64,000 nucleotides of DNA. Origin: Xenorhabdus beddingii. Lineage in GTDB: Bacteria; Pseudomonadota; Gammaproteobacteria; Enterobacterales; Enterobacteriaceae. Under the pieces are notes generated by a model that was not told where the DNA came from, did not search any database, and was given only the letters and a program-made list of their open reading frames with translations. Numbering within the stretch: the first letter of the stretch is position 1; each line of letters opens with the position of its first letter. This document shows, in pieces, positions 1 through 8,143 of the stretch. The stretch lies in NCBI RefSeq assembly GCF_002127545.1, contig NZ_MUBK01000004.1, positions 141,930-205,929 on the forward strand. Reading direction: 5' to 3'. Made by a program: the position numbers and the translations under genes.

Positions 1-2036
1 CCCAACTCTTGTGATAAGGTCAGGCCATAGGGATGAACGGCAACACCCCCACTCACTCCGTAATTTAGCTGTTTGCTATGGCGTTGCTGTTTGCTATGGT
101 GTTGATAGTTATAGCCAGCATTAATTCGGCCATAAGTTCCTTTATACTCCCCATGAATATTCCCACTCCCGCCTTCTCCTTGATTGGCGTAGCTCTGCTG
201 CAAACTGTAGAACAGGTTATGATCTTCAAGTGCTGTACCGTTCAGGCTGACTTGATGGGACATTCTGTCGTTCCTATTGAGATTGGCACTATAACTGGCC
301 CAGCTATTTTTCAGCCAACGATCAAGAGGAACATGAATACTGAATGCGAGGATTTGATCATGCACATCGGAATGTGGACGCAAGTGATAGGAATAATTCA
401 GTCCATAATTGATCCCCCAATGACTAAGGTCATAAGACGCATTGAGAGAGCGTTCTCGCCCCTTTTCTTTCCAATAATCCTGCTGCAATGCTGTTATATA
501 GAAGCCACCAAAATCCCCCAATGTTTGATGAAGTTGCAACTGCAACTTACTTTTGGGATTAAAATGCGCAAATAATCGGTGGGTATCACTAGAACGATTG
601 GCCTCGCCAAAAGCATAAAATCCTGCCGTTGAAGAGCGATAACCGGTCAATGTCAAATGCGTTCCCGTCTGCGAAAAATCTTTCTCATACCGCAGGCGGT
701 AAGATTGCCCGGGGGATTTTTTCCTTGATGGCAATTCAGCGCTGGCATGGCTAGCATCAAATGAGAACGAGCCAAGATGGCCCAAATCCACACCAGAGCC
801 GACTAAAACAGATTGATAATCAGAGGATACAATTGTACCGCCATAAAACGTAAACTTATTGTGGAAACCATAAGTCAACGTACCCTGAGAAAAATAAGGC
901 GTCCGACTGTGACTGCTGGCAGAGCGATAACGCCCCATCGCCAACGAATACCTGACGTTTCCTTCCCGTAACATAATGGGCGCGGTGGCAAATGCCTGAG
1001 TAAATTTACGTTCCCGGCCATCAGCTTCTTTGATGATAATGTCCAAATCACCACTGGAAATCGTGGGATAGAGATCGCTAATTTCAAATGCTCCGGGAGC
1101 CACATAAGTCTGATAAATGACATAACCATTCTGCTTGATGGTCACCTGCGCATTACTCAGGGCAATACCACGGACAAGAGGGGCAAAACCTTTCTGGCTA
1201 TCCGGCAACATATTTTCATCAGATGTCAGTAAAAGCCCACGAAATTCAATATTATCGAACAGAACACCAGAGGTGAAACTGTCACCAAGGGTCAATTGCC
1301 CCTTAAGGGGATGAATATCGCGCTGCAAATAGGTGCTCAGGCTTTTCCAGCGTTGGTTTTGATCAGAATAAATGGCATTATTGCGTAAGCGCCAGGCGTG
1401 CCAATTAACACCTGATCTTAAATTCAGATAATTATTCCGGGTTGGATTATGTTGATCCTGCCAATTTGTCGATCCACTATAGCTATAATTCATCAACAAT
1501 GTCGTTAGTCCCTGATCCCACAACTCAGGAGAAACATCATCTCTGGAACGATAATGCAACGCAGCTTGAGGAATACTGATATGCAGTTGCTGACGGTTAA
1601 AATCAAAATCTGTGCCGGAAGACGGAATATATTTACCGATATCGGTAATCACTGTTTCAGGGGCTAATCCGGCTAATTCAGGGAAAGCATCCATCTTAAT
1701 GCCCATCTCTTTCCATTGTTTGAGTGTGATTTTTGGCTGCAACCGTCCGTCTTGCAAAATAAATTCAATATTGCCTTTACTCACCTCTTTTTTATTTAAA
1801 TAAATATCCACCCAGTAAATACCCGGTGGTTGAAGACCCTCTTGAAAAAGAGCAAGGTCAATATCATCCGGTAAATCGCCCCCCACTTGCAAAGCATGGA
1901 TATTAAATTTATGCTCTGCATACGCGGTTAAATAACAAAGAAAATTCCCTGCTATAATCAACATGGAAATTAAAAATTTATCATTCCGGCCACGATATAC
2001 TACGCTTGCAGGATTATGTTTGGTGTTCTTTGACAT
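1..2036 (-). CDS. Fimbrial outer-membrane usher (FimD/PapC family), 3' end outside window
   Basis: Outer-membrane usher that takes chaperone-bound pilins and threads the growing fimbria through its beta-barrel. Reading the minus strand from the ATG at 2034-2036 gives one uninterrupted frame of about 678 codons to the window edge. It opens with a signal-like segment (hydrophobic core LISMLIIAGNFLCY), then the usher N-terminal domain (FNIHALQVGGDLPDDIDL), then barrel sequence such as GQLTLGDSFTSGVLFD and the PGAFEISDLYP motif. Ushers are usually 800-870 residues, so the plug is present but the end of the barrel and the C-terminal domains lie beyond position 1. It follows the chaperone gene by 38 bp. 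A short in-frame duplication (HSKQ motif twice) lies near the visible end. Confidence 0.93.
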   Translation of the reverse strand, partial: MSKNTKHNPASVVYRGRNDKFLISMLIIAGNFLCYLTAYAEHKFNIHALQVGGDLPDDIDLALFQEGLQPPGIYWVDIYLNKKEVSKGNIEFILQDGRLQPKITLKQWKEMGIKMDAFPELAGLAPETVITDIGKYIPSSGTDFDFNRQQLHISIPQAALHYRSRDDVSPELWDQGLTTLLMNYSYSGSTNWQDQHNPTRNNYLNLRSGVNWHAWRLRNNAIYSDQNQRWKSLSTYLQRDIHPLKGQLTLGDSFTSGVLFDNIEFRGLLLTSDENMLPDSQKGFAPLVRGIALSNAQVTIKQNGYVIYQTYVAPGAFEISDLYPTISSGDLDIIIKEADGRERKFTQAFATAPIMLREGNVRYSLAMGRYRSASSHSRTPYFSQGTLTYGFHNKFTFYGGTIVSSDYQSVLVGSGVDLGHLGSFSFDASHASAELPSRKKSPGQSYRLRYEKDFSQTGTHLTLTGYRSSTAGFYAFGEANRSSDTHRLFAHFNPKSKLQLQLHQTLGDFGGFYITALQQDYWKEKGRERSLNASYDLSHWGINYGLNYSYHLRPHSDVHDQILAFSIHVPLDRWLKNSWASYSANLNRNDRMSHQVSLNGTALEDHNLFYSLQQSYANQGEGGSGNIHGEYKGTYGRINAGYNYQHHSKQQRHSKQLNYGVSGGVAVHPYGLTLSQEL
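69..104. repeat. 18-bp tandem duplication inside the usher gene
   Basis: Two adjacent 18-bp units (69-86 and 87-104) that differ at one base. On the coding strand they add an extra HSKQxx hexapeptide in the barrel region. The frame is kept. Confidence 0.75.
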
Positions 2037-2074
2037 ATTTAATTTTCTGACAATATGATGAGATCATTAATAAA

Positions 2075-2773
2075 TTAAAGATCAGTGAGCTCTGCCTTAG
2101 TGACACCGCCATAATCATTGATCACTTCCCAACTTACTGTTTTGGCATTTTTAGATGGCAAAGGCCAACTTGATTGGCTAAAAGGCTTAATCATTCCGGC
2201 ATGTCTAATATCATGGTTATCGACACGCAGAGATGAAAGAGAGATAAAATAAGGCGTAGGATTTTCGGCAACCAATAAACCATTTTCCTGTTTGAACTTG
2301 ATTTCCTTATAAGCCGTTGCCGCCTTTTCTTTCAATGCCCCCGGGCGATGAAACAATTTTAGCCGTGAATTGACAACAATCTGTAACTGGTTTACAGCGG
2401 GATCGGAATTATCTGTTTCAGGAATCGATTTGACATTAAGCCAAAATACCGATTCTCTATCCATCGGTAATTCATTGCCAACTTTAACAATACGTAAAAT
2501 ATTTTCATTATTTGCCGGAAGTGTAAATAGAGGCGGTGTCACAGCAAAAGGAGTTTTTGTTTTATCGTTCTCATCTTGAATCCAGCTTTGAATCAAATAA
2601 GTCGTTTCTTTTTCAGGATTATTAATAGATATAGACACTTCTTTCTTATCGCTTAGATAAATAATTCGGGTTCCCCCCACAACAACACCCGCCACGGCAA
2701 TATTACAACAAAAAAAACACACAAAAGCATAAAAAAACAAACGGTAATACGACACGATCTTTTCTCCGCCCAA
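2075..2773 (-). CDS. Periplasmic fimbrial chaperone (PapD/FimC family)
   Basis: Periplasmic pilin chaperone, 232 residues, which is the usual length. A signal peptide occupies about residues 1-28 (YRLFFYAFVCFFCCNIAVA). The first Ig-like domain begins with VVVGGTRIIY and carries the conserved run FWLNVKSIPE; SRLKLFHRP marks the domain boundary with the conserved basic patch. The family donates a beta strand to pilins and passes them to the usher. The gene lies between the pilin and the usher on the same strand, so the operon order is pilin, chaperone, usher. This differs from the mrp/mrx-type order in which the usher comes before the chaperone. The first ATG is used; a start a few codons later would also leave a workable signal peptide. 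Confidence 0.93.
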   Translation of the reverse strand: MGGEKIVSYYRLFFYAFVCFFCCNIAVAGVVVGGTRIIYLSDKKEVSISINNPEKETTYLIQSWIQDENDKTKTPFAVTPPLFTLPANNENILRIVKVGNELPMDRESVFWLNVKSIPETDNSDPAVNQLQIVVNSRLKLFHRPGALKEKAATAYKEIKFKQENGLLVAENPTPYFISLSSLRVDNHDIRHAGMIKPFSQSSWPLPSKNAKTVSWEVINDYGGVTKAELTDL

Positions 2774-2830
2774 TCATGATGGGTCATATTCAATTGAATA
2801 ACCAGGCATCCTTGCCAGGTTTTATGCCCT

Positions 2831-2891
2831 TATACCCGTCGTCTTTCACGTCGCCGATTTATTGGCAGCCTCTTAAGATCCATAGGGTATA
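2831..2891. repeat. 61-bp element with ERIC-like ends between pilin and chaperone
   Basis: Begins with TATACCC (2831) and ends with GGGTATA (2891), the same termini as the full ERIC at 14622-14748; the first 18 bases also resemble the ERIC end. It is half the ERIC length and lacks the central core. It sits in the 168-bp gap between the pilin stop and the chaperone start, where a stable RNA fold could help lower expression of the downstream genes. It is probably a decayed or internally deleted ERIC. Confidence 0.5.
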
Positions 2892-2941
2892 TACTGCAAA
2901 CTGAAATTCAGTGGATATATCATATTCAGAGTGCCGAATAA

Positions 2942-3472
2942 TTAATTATAAACCACCGTAAAGTTAGTCACTGCATTAGCAGAGCCAGGGCCTACTTTTT
3001 CTTTAGTCGCCACATACTTGGCAAGGAAATTTAATTCTTGACCAGCACCTTTATGCAGAAGGTTATTTTCAGAATCTCCCGCTATAGAAACACGAGTCTG
3101 AGTATCAGCCTCATAAATACCAATAGCGACACCAGATGCAGCATTATCTATTTTAGTCAAAGCTAAAAGTTCTCTATTATCACTATCACTTGGGCCATCA
3201 AACTTAATAGCGATATTGTTCTGTTTCATCTCTTCAGGGCAATCAACCAATTTAATCTGGAAGCGTGTTGGTGCAGCAGTATCATTTACCTTTTTAAATG
3301 CATCTGCACTCACTACGCCCATAATAACGTTTTGATTAGCAGAATCGCCATGAACCTTACAAGCATTCTGTATTACTTCCCCTGAAAAATTAATTGTCCC
3401 ATCTGCCGCATTTGCAGTTGCGGCAAAGAATGAAGATACAAAAAGAGAAGAAATAAGCAGCTTAGATTTCAT
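2942..3472 (-). CDS. Type 1-like major fimbrial subunit
   Basis: Pilin of 176 residues. The signal peptide ends at about residue 22 (SSFFAATANA/ADG). The mature protein starts with GTINFSGEVIQNACKV, the typical pilin N-terminus with the first disulfide cysteine; the second cysteine is in LVDCPEE. The C-terminus (NFTVVYN) has the tyrosine just before the last residue that chaperones recognise. It is the first gene of the fimbrial operon, 168 bp upstream of the chaperone. The role as main shaft subunit is inferred from its position and domain. Relation to the Xenorhabdus MrxA pilin is possible but cannot be settled here. Confidence 0.9.
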   Translation of the reverse strand: MKSKLLISSLFVSSFFAATANAADGTINFSGEVIQNACKVHGDSANQNVIMGVVSADAFKKVNDTAAPTRFQIKLVDCPEEMKQNNIAIKFDGPSDSDNRELLALTKIDNAASGVAIGIYEADTQTRVSIAGDSENNLLHKGAGQELNFLAKYVATKEKVGPGSANAVTNFTVVYN

Positions 3473-4372
3473 TTAAATTAAACCCCATTAGTCAATATAC
3501 AAAAACATTCCTTCGACTGGTTACAGACGATATGGAAATAAGTTCACCTACTTGATAGACAGTTTTAATGCCATACATCATGCATCTACAGCCATTGTCT
3601 TTCATCCAAATAAAGCCGGCTTGTATCCCCCTACGTGGCCTGTTGTAAGGTTCGTTCGCACATTTCGGATAAGACGAGATCATAATAGCGGCTATATGAT
3701 ATAGATCAACATAATTATCTAATTTAAATATAAAGTTAGAATTTTATTCTGCATTTTTCCTAAATGTTTACTGAATGACATTATGTATAGATGAAATCAA
3801 TGAATATCGTGCTAAAAATTCAGTAATTTAAAGATAATATATAATTAGCAAACTAATGATTACTATCATTCTATAAATTTTGACTATGGTTTCTTTCACT
3901 AAGGTAAATAATTTACTAAGTTATATTTAATATAGGAAATAAGATGCTCTATTTCTTTATTTATTTGTTTAGATTCAATTAGATAAAACAAAACCCAAAG
4001 AGCATGGCGAATAAAAACCCACCAATCAATTGATTTGAAAATAAGCAAAAATAAATTTATGAGGTTATTATCCACCATATAATTTATTTCTTGATTTATT
4101 AAACCGGTCATTGCAATAACAAAAGAAACCAAATTTTTTCAGTAAAAATTGGGTTTTACTTGATTAAAATAGACTCAAAATTTGTTATTGTGCCAAGGCG
4201 AGATGGTTTTTTCTTTTCAAGACTTAAAAATGACAACCAACAAAAAGGAGCTTAAGAAGATCTTTTTTGCCTTGACGTAACCATCAAAAATTTTTCTAAT
4301 GTGTTAGGTTATACCTTTCCCCAAATTCAACACTGGGTTTGGATAATTCGAAAAACTAAAAGGGTAACTTTT
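3473..4372. other. AT-rich region between pilin and hcp
   Basis: About 900 bp separating the divergent pilin (minus) and hcp (plus) genes, so it must hold both promoters. It is strongly AT-rich, which fits an H-NS-type silenced region, but that is inference. No convincing pair of inverted repeats typical of a phase-variable fimbrial switch was seen, and no recombinase gene lies next to it. The only open frames are two short minus-strand ones; the one at 3899-4132 is listed separately. Confidence 0.6.
3899..4132 (-). CDS. Possible small membrane protein, doubtful
   Basis: Open frame of 77 codons with one hydrophobic segment (NLINLFLLIFKSIDWWVF) followed by a second (HALWVLFYLIES) and a more polar tail. 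No ribosome binding site is visible in front of the first ATG, and the base composition is the same as the surrounding AT-rich intergenic DNA. It matches no family I recognise. It may be a chance frame. Confidence 0.2.
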   Translation of the reverse strand: MVSFVIAMTGLINQEINYMVDNNLINLFLLIFKSIDWWVFIRHALWVLFYLIESKQINKEIEHLISYIKYNLVNYLP

Positions 4373-4852
4373 ATGTCATATATGATTTACTTATCCTTAA
4401 ATGGTAAGAAGCAAGGCCTTATATCAGCCGGCTGTTCTACTCTCGATTCGATAGGTAATCGGTATCAAAAAGGTCATGAAGATCAAATACAGGTACTCAG
4501 CTTAAACCACTCTATGTCCCGTCAACAAAATGTTAGCCATAGCCCTATACAATTTATCAAACCCATAGATAAATCATCTCCTTTGTTATCCATGGCAATA
4601 GATTCTAATGAGTCATTGAGCGGTGCATTTATTTTCTACAGAACAAGTCAGATAGGACAATTAGAACTTTTTTATGAAGTCAAAATCACAGAATCAACTA
4701 TCGCAGATATTTCCTGTGTCTACCCACATTCTATAAATGATCATGATATGATGCCATACGAAAAGGTTGTACTAAATTACAAATCCATAACATGGAATCA
4801 TATAACGGCAGGGACATCTGCCTATAGTATATGGGAAGACAGAGTTTACTAA
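4373..4852 (+). CDS. Hcp-family T6SS tube protein (TssD)
   Basis: About 159 residues from the ATG at 4373. Hcp forms the hexameric rings of the T6SS inner tube and can carry small effectors in its lumen. The start MSYMIYLSLNGKKQGLIS, the SLNHSMSR segment, the region IQFIKPIDKSSPLL and the later SGAFIFYR and LFYEVKITESTIADI blocks are typical of the enterobacterial Hcp family. A longer in-frame start at 4301 exists, but the extra 24 residues do not belong to the family and an AGGGT sequence at 4361 sits at the right distance for 4373. It converges on the effector-immunity pair at 4885-6220, which suggests that pair is Hcp-delivered. It is an isolated hcp with no core T6SS genes nearby. Confidence 0.9.
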   Translation: MSYMIYLSLNGKKQGLISAGCSTLDSIGNRYQKGHEDQIQVLSLNHSMSRQQNVSHSPIQFIKPIDKSSPLLSMAIDSNESLSGAFIFYRTSQIGQLELFYEVKITESTIADISCVYPHSINDHDMMPYEKVVLNYKSITWNHITAGTSAYSIWEDRVY

Positions 4853-4889
4853 AAAAAATAGCTAAGCATATGTATAATATATGCTTAGC
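4851..4889 (-). terminator. Hairpin between hcp and the immunity gene
   Basis: Perfect 11-bp stem (4861-4871 with 4879-4889), loop of 7. Read on the minus strand it is followed by a run of T, so it is a rho-independent terminator for the effector-immunity pair, overlapping that gene's stop codon. It may also slow transcripts coming from hcp. Confidence 0.75.
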
Positions 4890-5286
4890 GACACGTTTTT
4901 GGATATTTCACATATTTATTTGGTGCACCAACGGATAATCTGTCACAAACAACATATCCTTCCCGTTTCAACTTTGCATCCACATACCAAGAAATTGGGA
5001 AACCTAAAAAGGAAAAAACTAAAAAAATGATAAAAAGGATCTTGACCAAATCATTATTCAGCCTCATAGTTTTTGAGGTAATACTATAATAAAAAGCACA
5101 TGATAACATATATAATAAAAATGGCGTACCGGATAAAATAGCGATGGTTTTCCAAGAAAAACTTATTTCTTTTCCTCCATTCAAAATTGATGAAATATCT
5201 TCAAAAATAAATACATCACAAAATATCAAAGCTAAAATCAAAGAAAAAGAACCTATTATAACAATACGTCTATCTTTGTTATCCAT
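4885..5286 (-). CDS. DUF1240-type membrane protein, probable immunity protein
   Basis: About 133 residues from the ATG at 5284-5286, which is preceded by a strong AAGGAGAT ribosome site; an in-frame start 33 bases upstream would put that site inside the gene. Three hydrophobic segments are visible (VIIGSFSLILALIFC, AILSGTPFLLYMLSC, LVKILFIIFLVFSFL), followed by a conserved-looking tail with GYVVCDRLSVGAP. The layout matches the DUF1240 family as I know it. It lies 46 bp after a putative membrane-acting effector, so an inner-membrane immunity role is a reasonable inference. The family has no proven biochemical activity that I can cite. Confidence 0.65.
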   Translation of the reverse strand: MDNKDRRIVIIGSFSLILALIFCDVFIFEDISSILNGGKEISFSWKTIAILSGTPFLLYMLSCAFYYSITSKTMRLNNDLVKILFIIFLVFSFLGFPISWYVDAKLKREGYVVCDRLSVGAPNKYVKYPKTCR

Positions 5287-5332
5287 ACTAATCTCCTTAC
5301 CTTTAGGATAAAAAATCATTAAAATAAAATCA

Positions 5333-6220
5333 CTATTTTAACTTTATTTCTTGACAAGGATAACCAAATGGTTGAATACAGTGTCTTGGATGCTTAGCGG
5401 CCATTTGATCCATTTTTCGCAAATGTTCTATCAGAGATTTACTTAACTCATATTTATTATCAAGATAATATAATAGAGAGCCAACCAAAATACCGACCCC
5501 AACAGCTACACCAGCTACAAGAAGTGCATAACTACCCGCAGTTAAAACCATTCCAGCAATAGCTGTAACTACAATACCAGCCAAAACGCCAACGGCTGTT
5601 TTGGCTGCATCCATGGTGATATCTCCATAAAAATTGTAAATATCATATTCATCTCTAAACGCAAATTCTAATAATCTATAAGCTGCTGCAACAAAAACAA
5701 CTTTCCTGGCTCCACTGATGACACCATTTCTCATGCCTTGTGTGCCTATACCTATGTCTATTACTTTCCAATTATTCACACTATATTTAGCCGCAGTTAA
5801 AAATTTTCTAACCCCTGTTCGGCCGGTTAGCTTTATGCTTCTATTTCCATACCTATCAACAAACTCAGTCACTTTCACGCTGAAATTACTACTGAGTTCT
5901 TTTGCTAGGTTTGCAAAGCCTTTGACATCAATGATATTTCCTGTAAATGATGTGACAGTATCTAAACATAAAAAACCAGCCTCTTTCCATGATGAATGAG
6001 GGTTAGGGCCACACATATTTTTTACAAAATGGATAGCTTCTTCAATTGTTAATAAGACATAAAGATCTTCATTGTCATTTAATTCTTTTTGAAGTTCACT
6101 TTGAAGTTCAGAATATCTTCTCTCTCTTATTAATTTGCTATCACTTAAAGGTACTAATGTTCCATTTTCAAAACTTACAGAACCATCCATAAACTCCCTT
6201 TCAAATTCCCTTCTACTCAT
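5333..6220 (-). CDS. Putative pore-forming or membrane-acting T6SS effector
   Basis: 295 residues, not assignable to a named family with certainty. The first 60 residues are charged and coiled (ELQSELQKELNDNEDL). A middle region has a TGRTGVRKFL / NWKVIDIGIGTQG motif. Residues 205-252 form a long hydrophobic hairpin rich in Gly, Ala and Val (two segments separated by TAGS), followed by an amphipathic end (DNKYELSKSLIEHL). A hydrophobic hairpin just before the C-terminus recalls colicin-type pore formers and similar T6SS effectors. It is followed by a small polytopic protein (likely immunity) and faces an hcp gene. The base composition is clearly more AT-rich than the core genes, in line with horizontal transfer. 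Function is inferred from architecture and neighbours only. Confidence 0.6.
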   Translation of the reverse strand: MSRREFEREFMDGSVSFENGTLVPLSDSKLIRERRYSELQSELQKELNDNEDLYVLLTIEEAIHFVKNMCGPNPHSSWKEAGFLCLDTVTSFTGNIIDVKGFANLAKELSSNFSVKVTEFVDRYGNRSIKLTGRTGVRKFLTAAKYSVNNWKVIDIGIGTQGMRNGVISGARKVVFVAAAYRLLEFAFRDEYDIYNFYGDITMDAAKTAVGVLAGIVVTAIAGMVLTAGSYALLVAGVAVGVGILVGSLLYYLDNKYELSKSLIEHLRKMDQMAAKHPRHCIQPFGYPCQEIKLK

Positions 6221-6579
6221 TTCAGCCTCACCTTAATCAAAATAAAACATTTAATGGGTTAATTTTCATATTCTATTTTCAATACTCAAGAATAAGAAAT
6301 AAGGATAGTATACTAAATCAGCGATAACAATTGAGAGAGAACACCATCAAAAACCCCCATTCTCATTGCTTACAAAATATAACATCTTTATATGAAAAAC
6401 AACCAGTTAAGTTACATAAAACAACCATTCAAAGCAATAATGACGCTTTTATAAAGAATAATTGTAACCTAGTGGAAGTTTATTTATTCCTAACCCAAAA
6501 GAACAGAAATAAGTCATTCAGCCTGGTGATTCATCAACACGGGTAACATCTGATTACCCGTCTGTTTGTTTTTGCCTTT
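6221..6579. other. Intergenic stretch with a plus-strand hairpin
   Basis: AT-rich and without a supported gene. A 7-bp stem (6540-6546 with 6554-6560) followed on the plus strand by a T-rich run looks like a terminator, but no plus-strand gene feeds it; the 71-codon frame before it starts with TTG and has no family signal. Confidence 0.5.
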
Positions 6580-7330
6580 CTATCCATCCACCCCATTGAC
6601 CAATAATGTCCGTAACCCAGCGGCTTTATTTTCTATTTCGATCCATTCCTGATCTGGTTCAGAACCCGCAACAATCCCTGCCCCGGCATAGAGCGACAGT
6701 AAATTGTCATCAATATGCGCACAGCGCAGCGAAACGGCAAATTCACTCTGATCCAAACATAAATACCCCGCGAATATGCCTACGCAGATGCTGCACTTTC
6801 CTCAGGCGGATCACATCAGGCGGAGCGACATCCACCGAAACAACCCCGCCTTGCAAACGTTGGCAAATATCATCAACCACAATCAGGTTTTCATGCTGGT
6901 TCTTTTGATCTTCCAACAACCATTGCGCCCATTCAGGTGTCGAAGCAAGGAAAGCATGATTGGCACTAAACGCCAGTATGAAATGATAACAATGATGATT
7001 GACGCCTCGACTGGCAGCCATCAATTGTGCGGCCGGCAATGGCGAATTCAGCGTCAGCTCGGTTTTTCGTGCAATGACAACTTTTTCCATTTTATTCTTA
7101 GTGATGGCATCCAGTGCCTGTCGCAGCAAAAGATCCCACTGGCTACATTCAGGCTGATGTTTTGTCCCTAAAATAGCCGCCTGTAGGGGCGGAATAGGTT
7201 GACTTATCCCACGCATTCAGCCCCCACAGCCGCATTTGTGGAAATGGGGGATGCTGCTGGAGAAATTTATCAGCATCAACAATAGTACTGAACAAGCGAA
7301 TTTGCCCATGACGTTTCCGGCACTAAGATA
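6580..7330 (-). pseudogene. menF: Decayed isochorismate synthase gene (menF)
   Basis: MenF converts chorismate to isochorismate at the head of menaquinone synthesis. Only pieces remain. Reading down the minus strand: a piece with [13 protein letters not shown] (about 7200-7300), a frameshift, then [12 protein letters not shown] and [18 protein letters not shown], a jump in frame that loses the segment between STPE and the LLEDQKNQ stretch, then DDICQRLQ and [12 protein letters not shown], another deletion and frame change at about 6770, and finally the true C-terminus ([29 protein letters not shown]) ending at 6580. With at least one frameshift and two internal deletions, including loss of the region between HLRRHI and the last 60 residues, it cannot be active. 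A working isochorismate synthase would have to be encoded elsewhere. Confidence 0.9.
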
Positions 7331-8143
7331 CACGCATACATCAGCGATAATATCGGCAATTTGATTCACATCTTTACCCATTAACAACATGATAAAGAAA
7401 AAAATTATACGAACCATAAAAAATTGTGAAAGCACTTATTATTTGTGAGGTTTTTTTTGACCATGACTTGTCCGCCTAAAAAGGCGGGTAAAAAGTATAA
7501 TATTAATCAATAGAATTGGCCCAATATTATAATCCAGTATATAACATTCATAAAAACAGCATTTAATTCCACAGAATAAGCCTCAAAAGACGAGCAAACC
7601 AGATTTAAACACAAAAATAAAAGCAATGAACTTAACCTTACTTATTTATTTTTTACTGAAAAAAACAAATCAAAAACAACATTAACCCAACGGTAACAAA
7701 ACTTTTTCCAATAGCAGGATTATAGAAAACAAAGTTAACAAAATTATCCATTGCTAACGACACGATAAAAACAATGAAAAACATTTACTCTTATCAAAAA
7801 TATTTTTTGTTGAAATAATAAAAATACGCTGAATTCATTTATTTCTATTTTGAATAGTCATATGAAAAAACCATAAAACCCATTGATATTAAAGCGAAAA
7901 TAAAAATAACATATCAATAAAATAATCTATATATACTGTTTTATATGGGAATAATGCCCTACAAAAATCAAATGCAGACTATTATTTACTGAAAACTTAC
8001 CGTTGATCTTAATTCACGCAATACGTATTATTCTGCCTCTTCAAAAATGAAGAAATCAAAAATTCACCCTAATTTAAATTTAATATCATTCCGTCTGGCT
8101 CTGCTACTTGTAAGATCAATTGGCAGTACAAAAAGGGGATAGC
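7331..8143. other. Long leader region upstream of pgaA
   Basis: About 800 bp with no supported gene, very AT-rich in its second half. It must contain the promoter for pgaABCD. A 6-bp stem with a tetraloop (7473-7488) lies near its start but lacks a T-run on either side. The minus-strand frame at 7217-7435 runs into the menF remnant and is not a real gene. An AAGGGG sequence directly before the pgaA GTG start could act both as ribosome site and as a CsrA-type GGA site, as known for E. coli pga, but this is speculative. Confidence 0.5.

Noticed and set aside
3492..3683. 63-codon minus-strand frame upstream of the pilin gene
   Set aside because: No ribosome site, no recognisable domain, and it occupies the region where the pilin promoter and leader must lie.
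3473..4372. Invertible fimbrial promoter switch
   Set aside because: I looked for paired inverted repeats and a recombinase gene as in fim or mrp systems and found neither.
6331..6546. 71-codon plus-strand frame followed by a hairpin
   Set aside because: TTG start without a clear ribosome site and a composition like intergenic DNA; the hairpin alone does not support a gene.
7217..7435. 72-codon frame with a hydrophobic start
   Set aside because: It reads out of frame through the menF remnant; its end is a frameshifted version of the true MenF sequence.
7473..7488. Terminator upstream of pgaA
   Set aside because: The 6-bp stem has no T-run on either strand.
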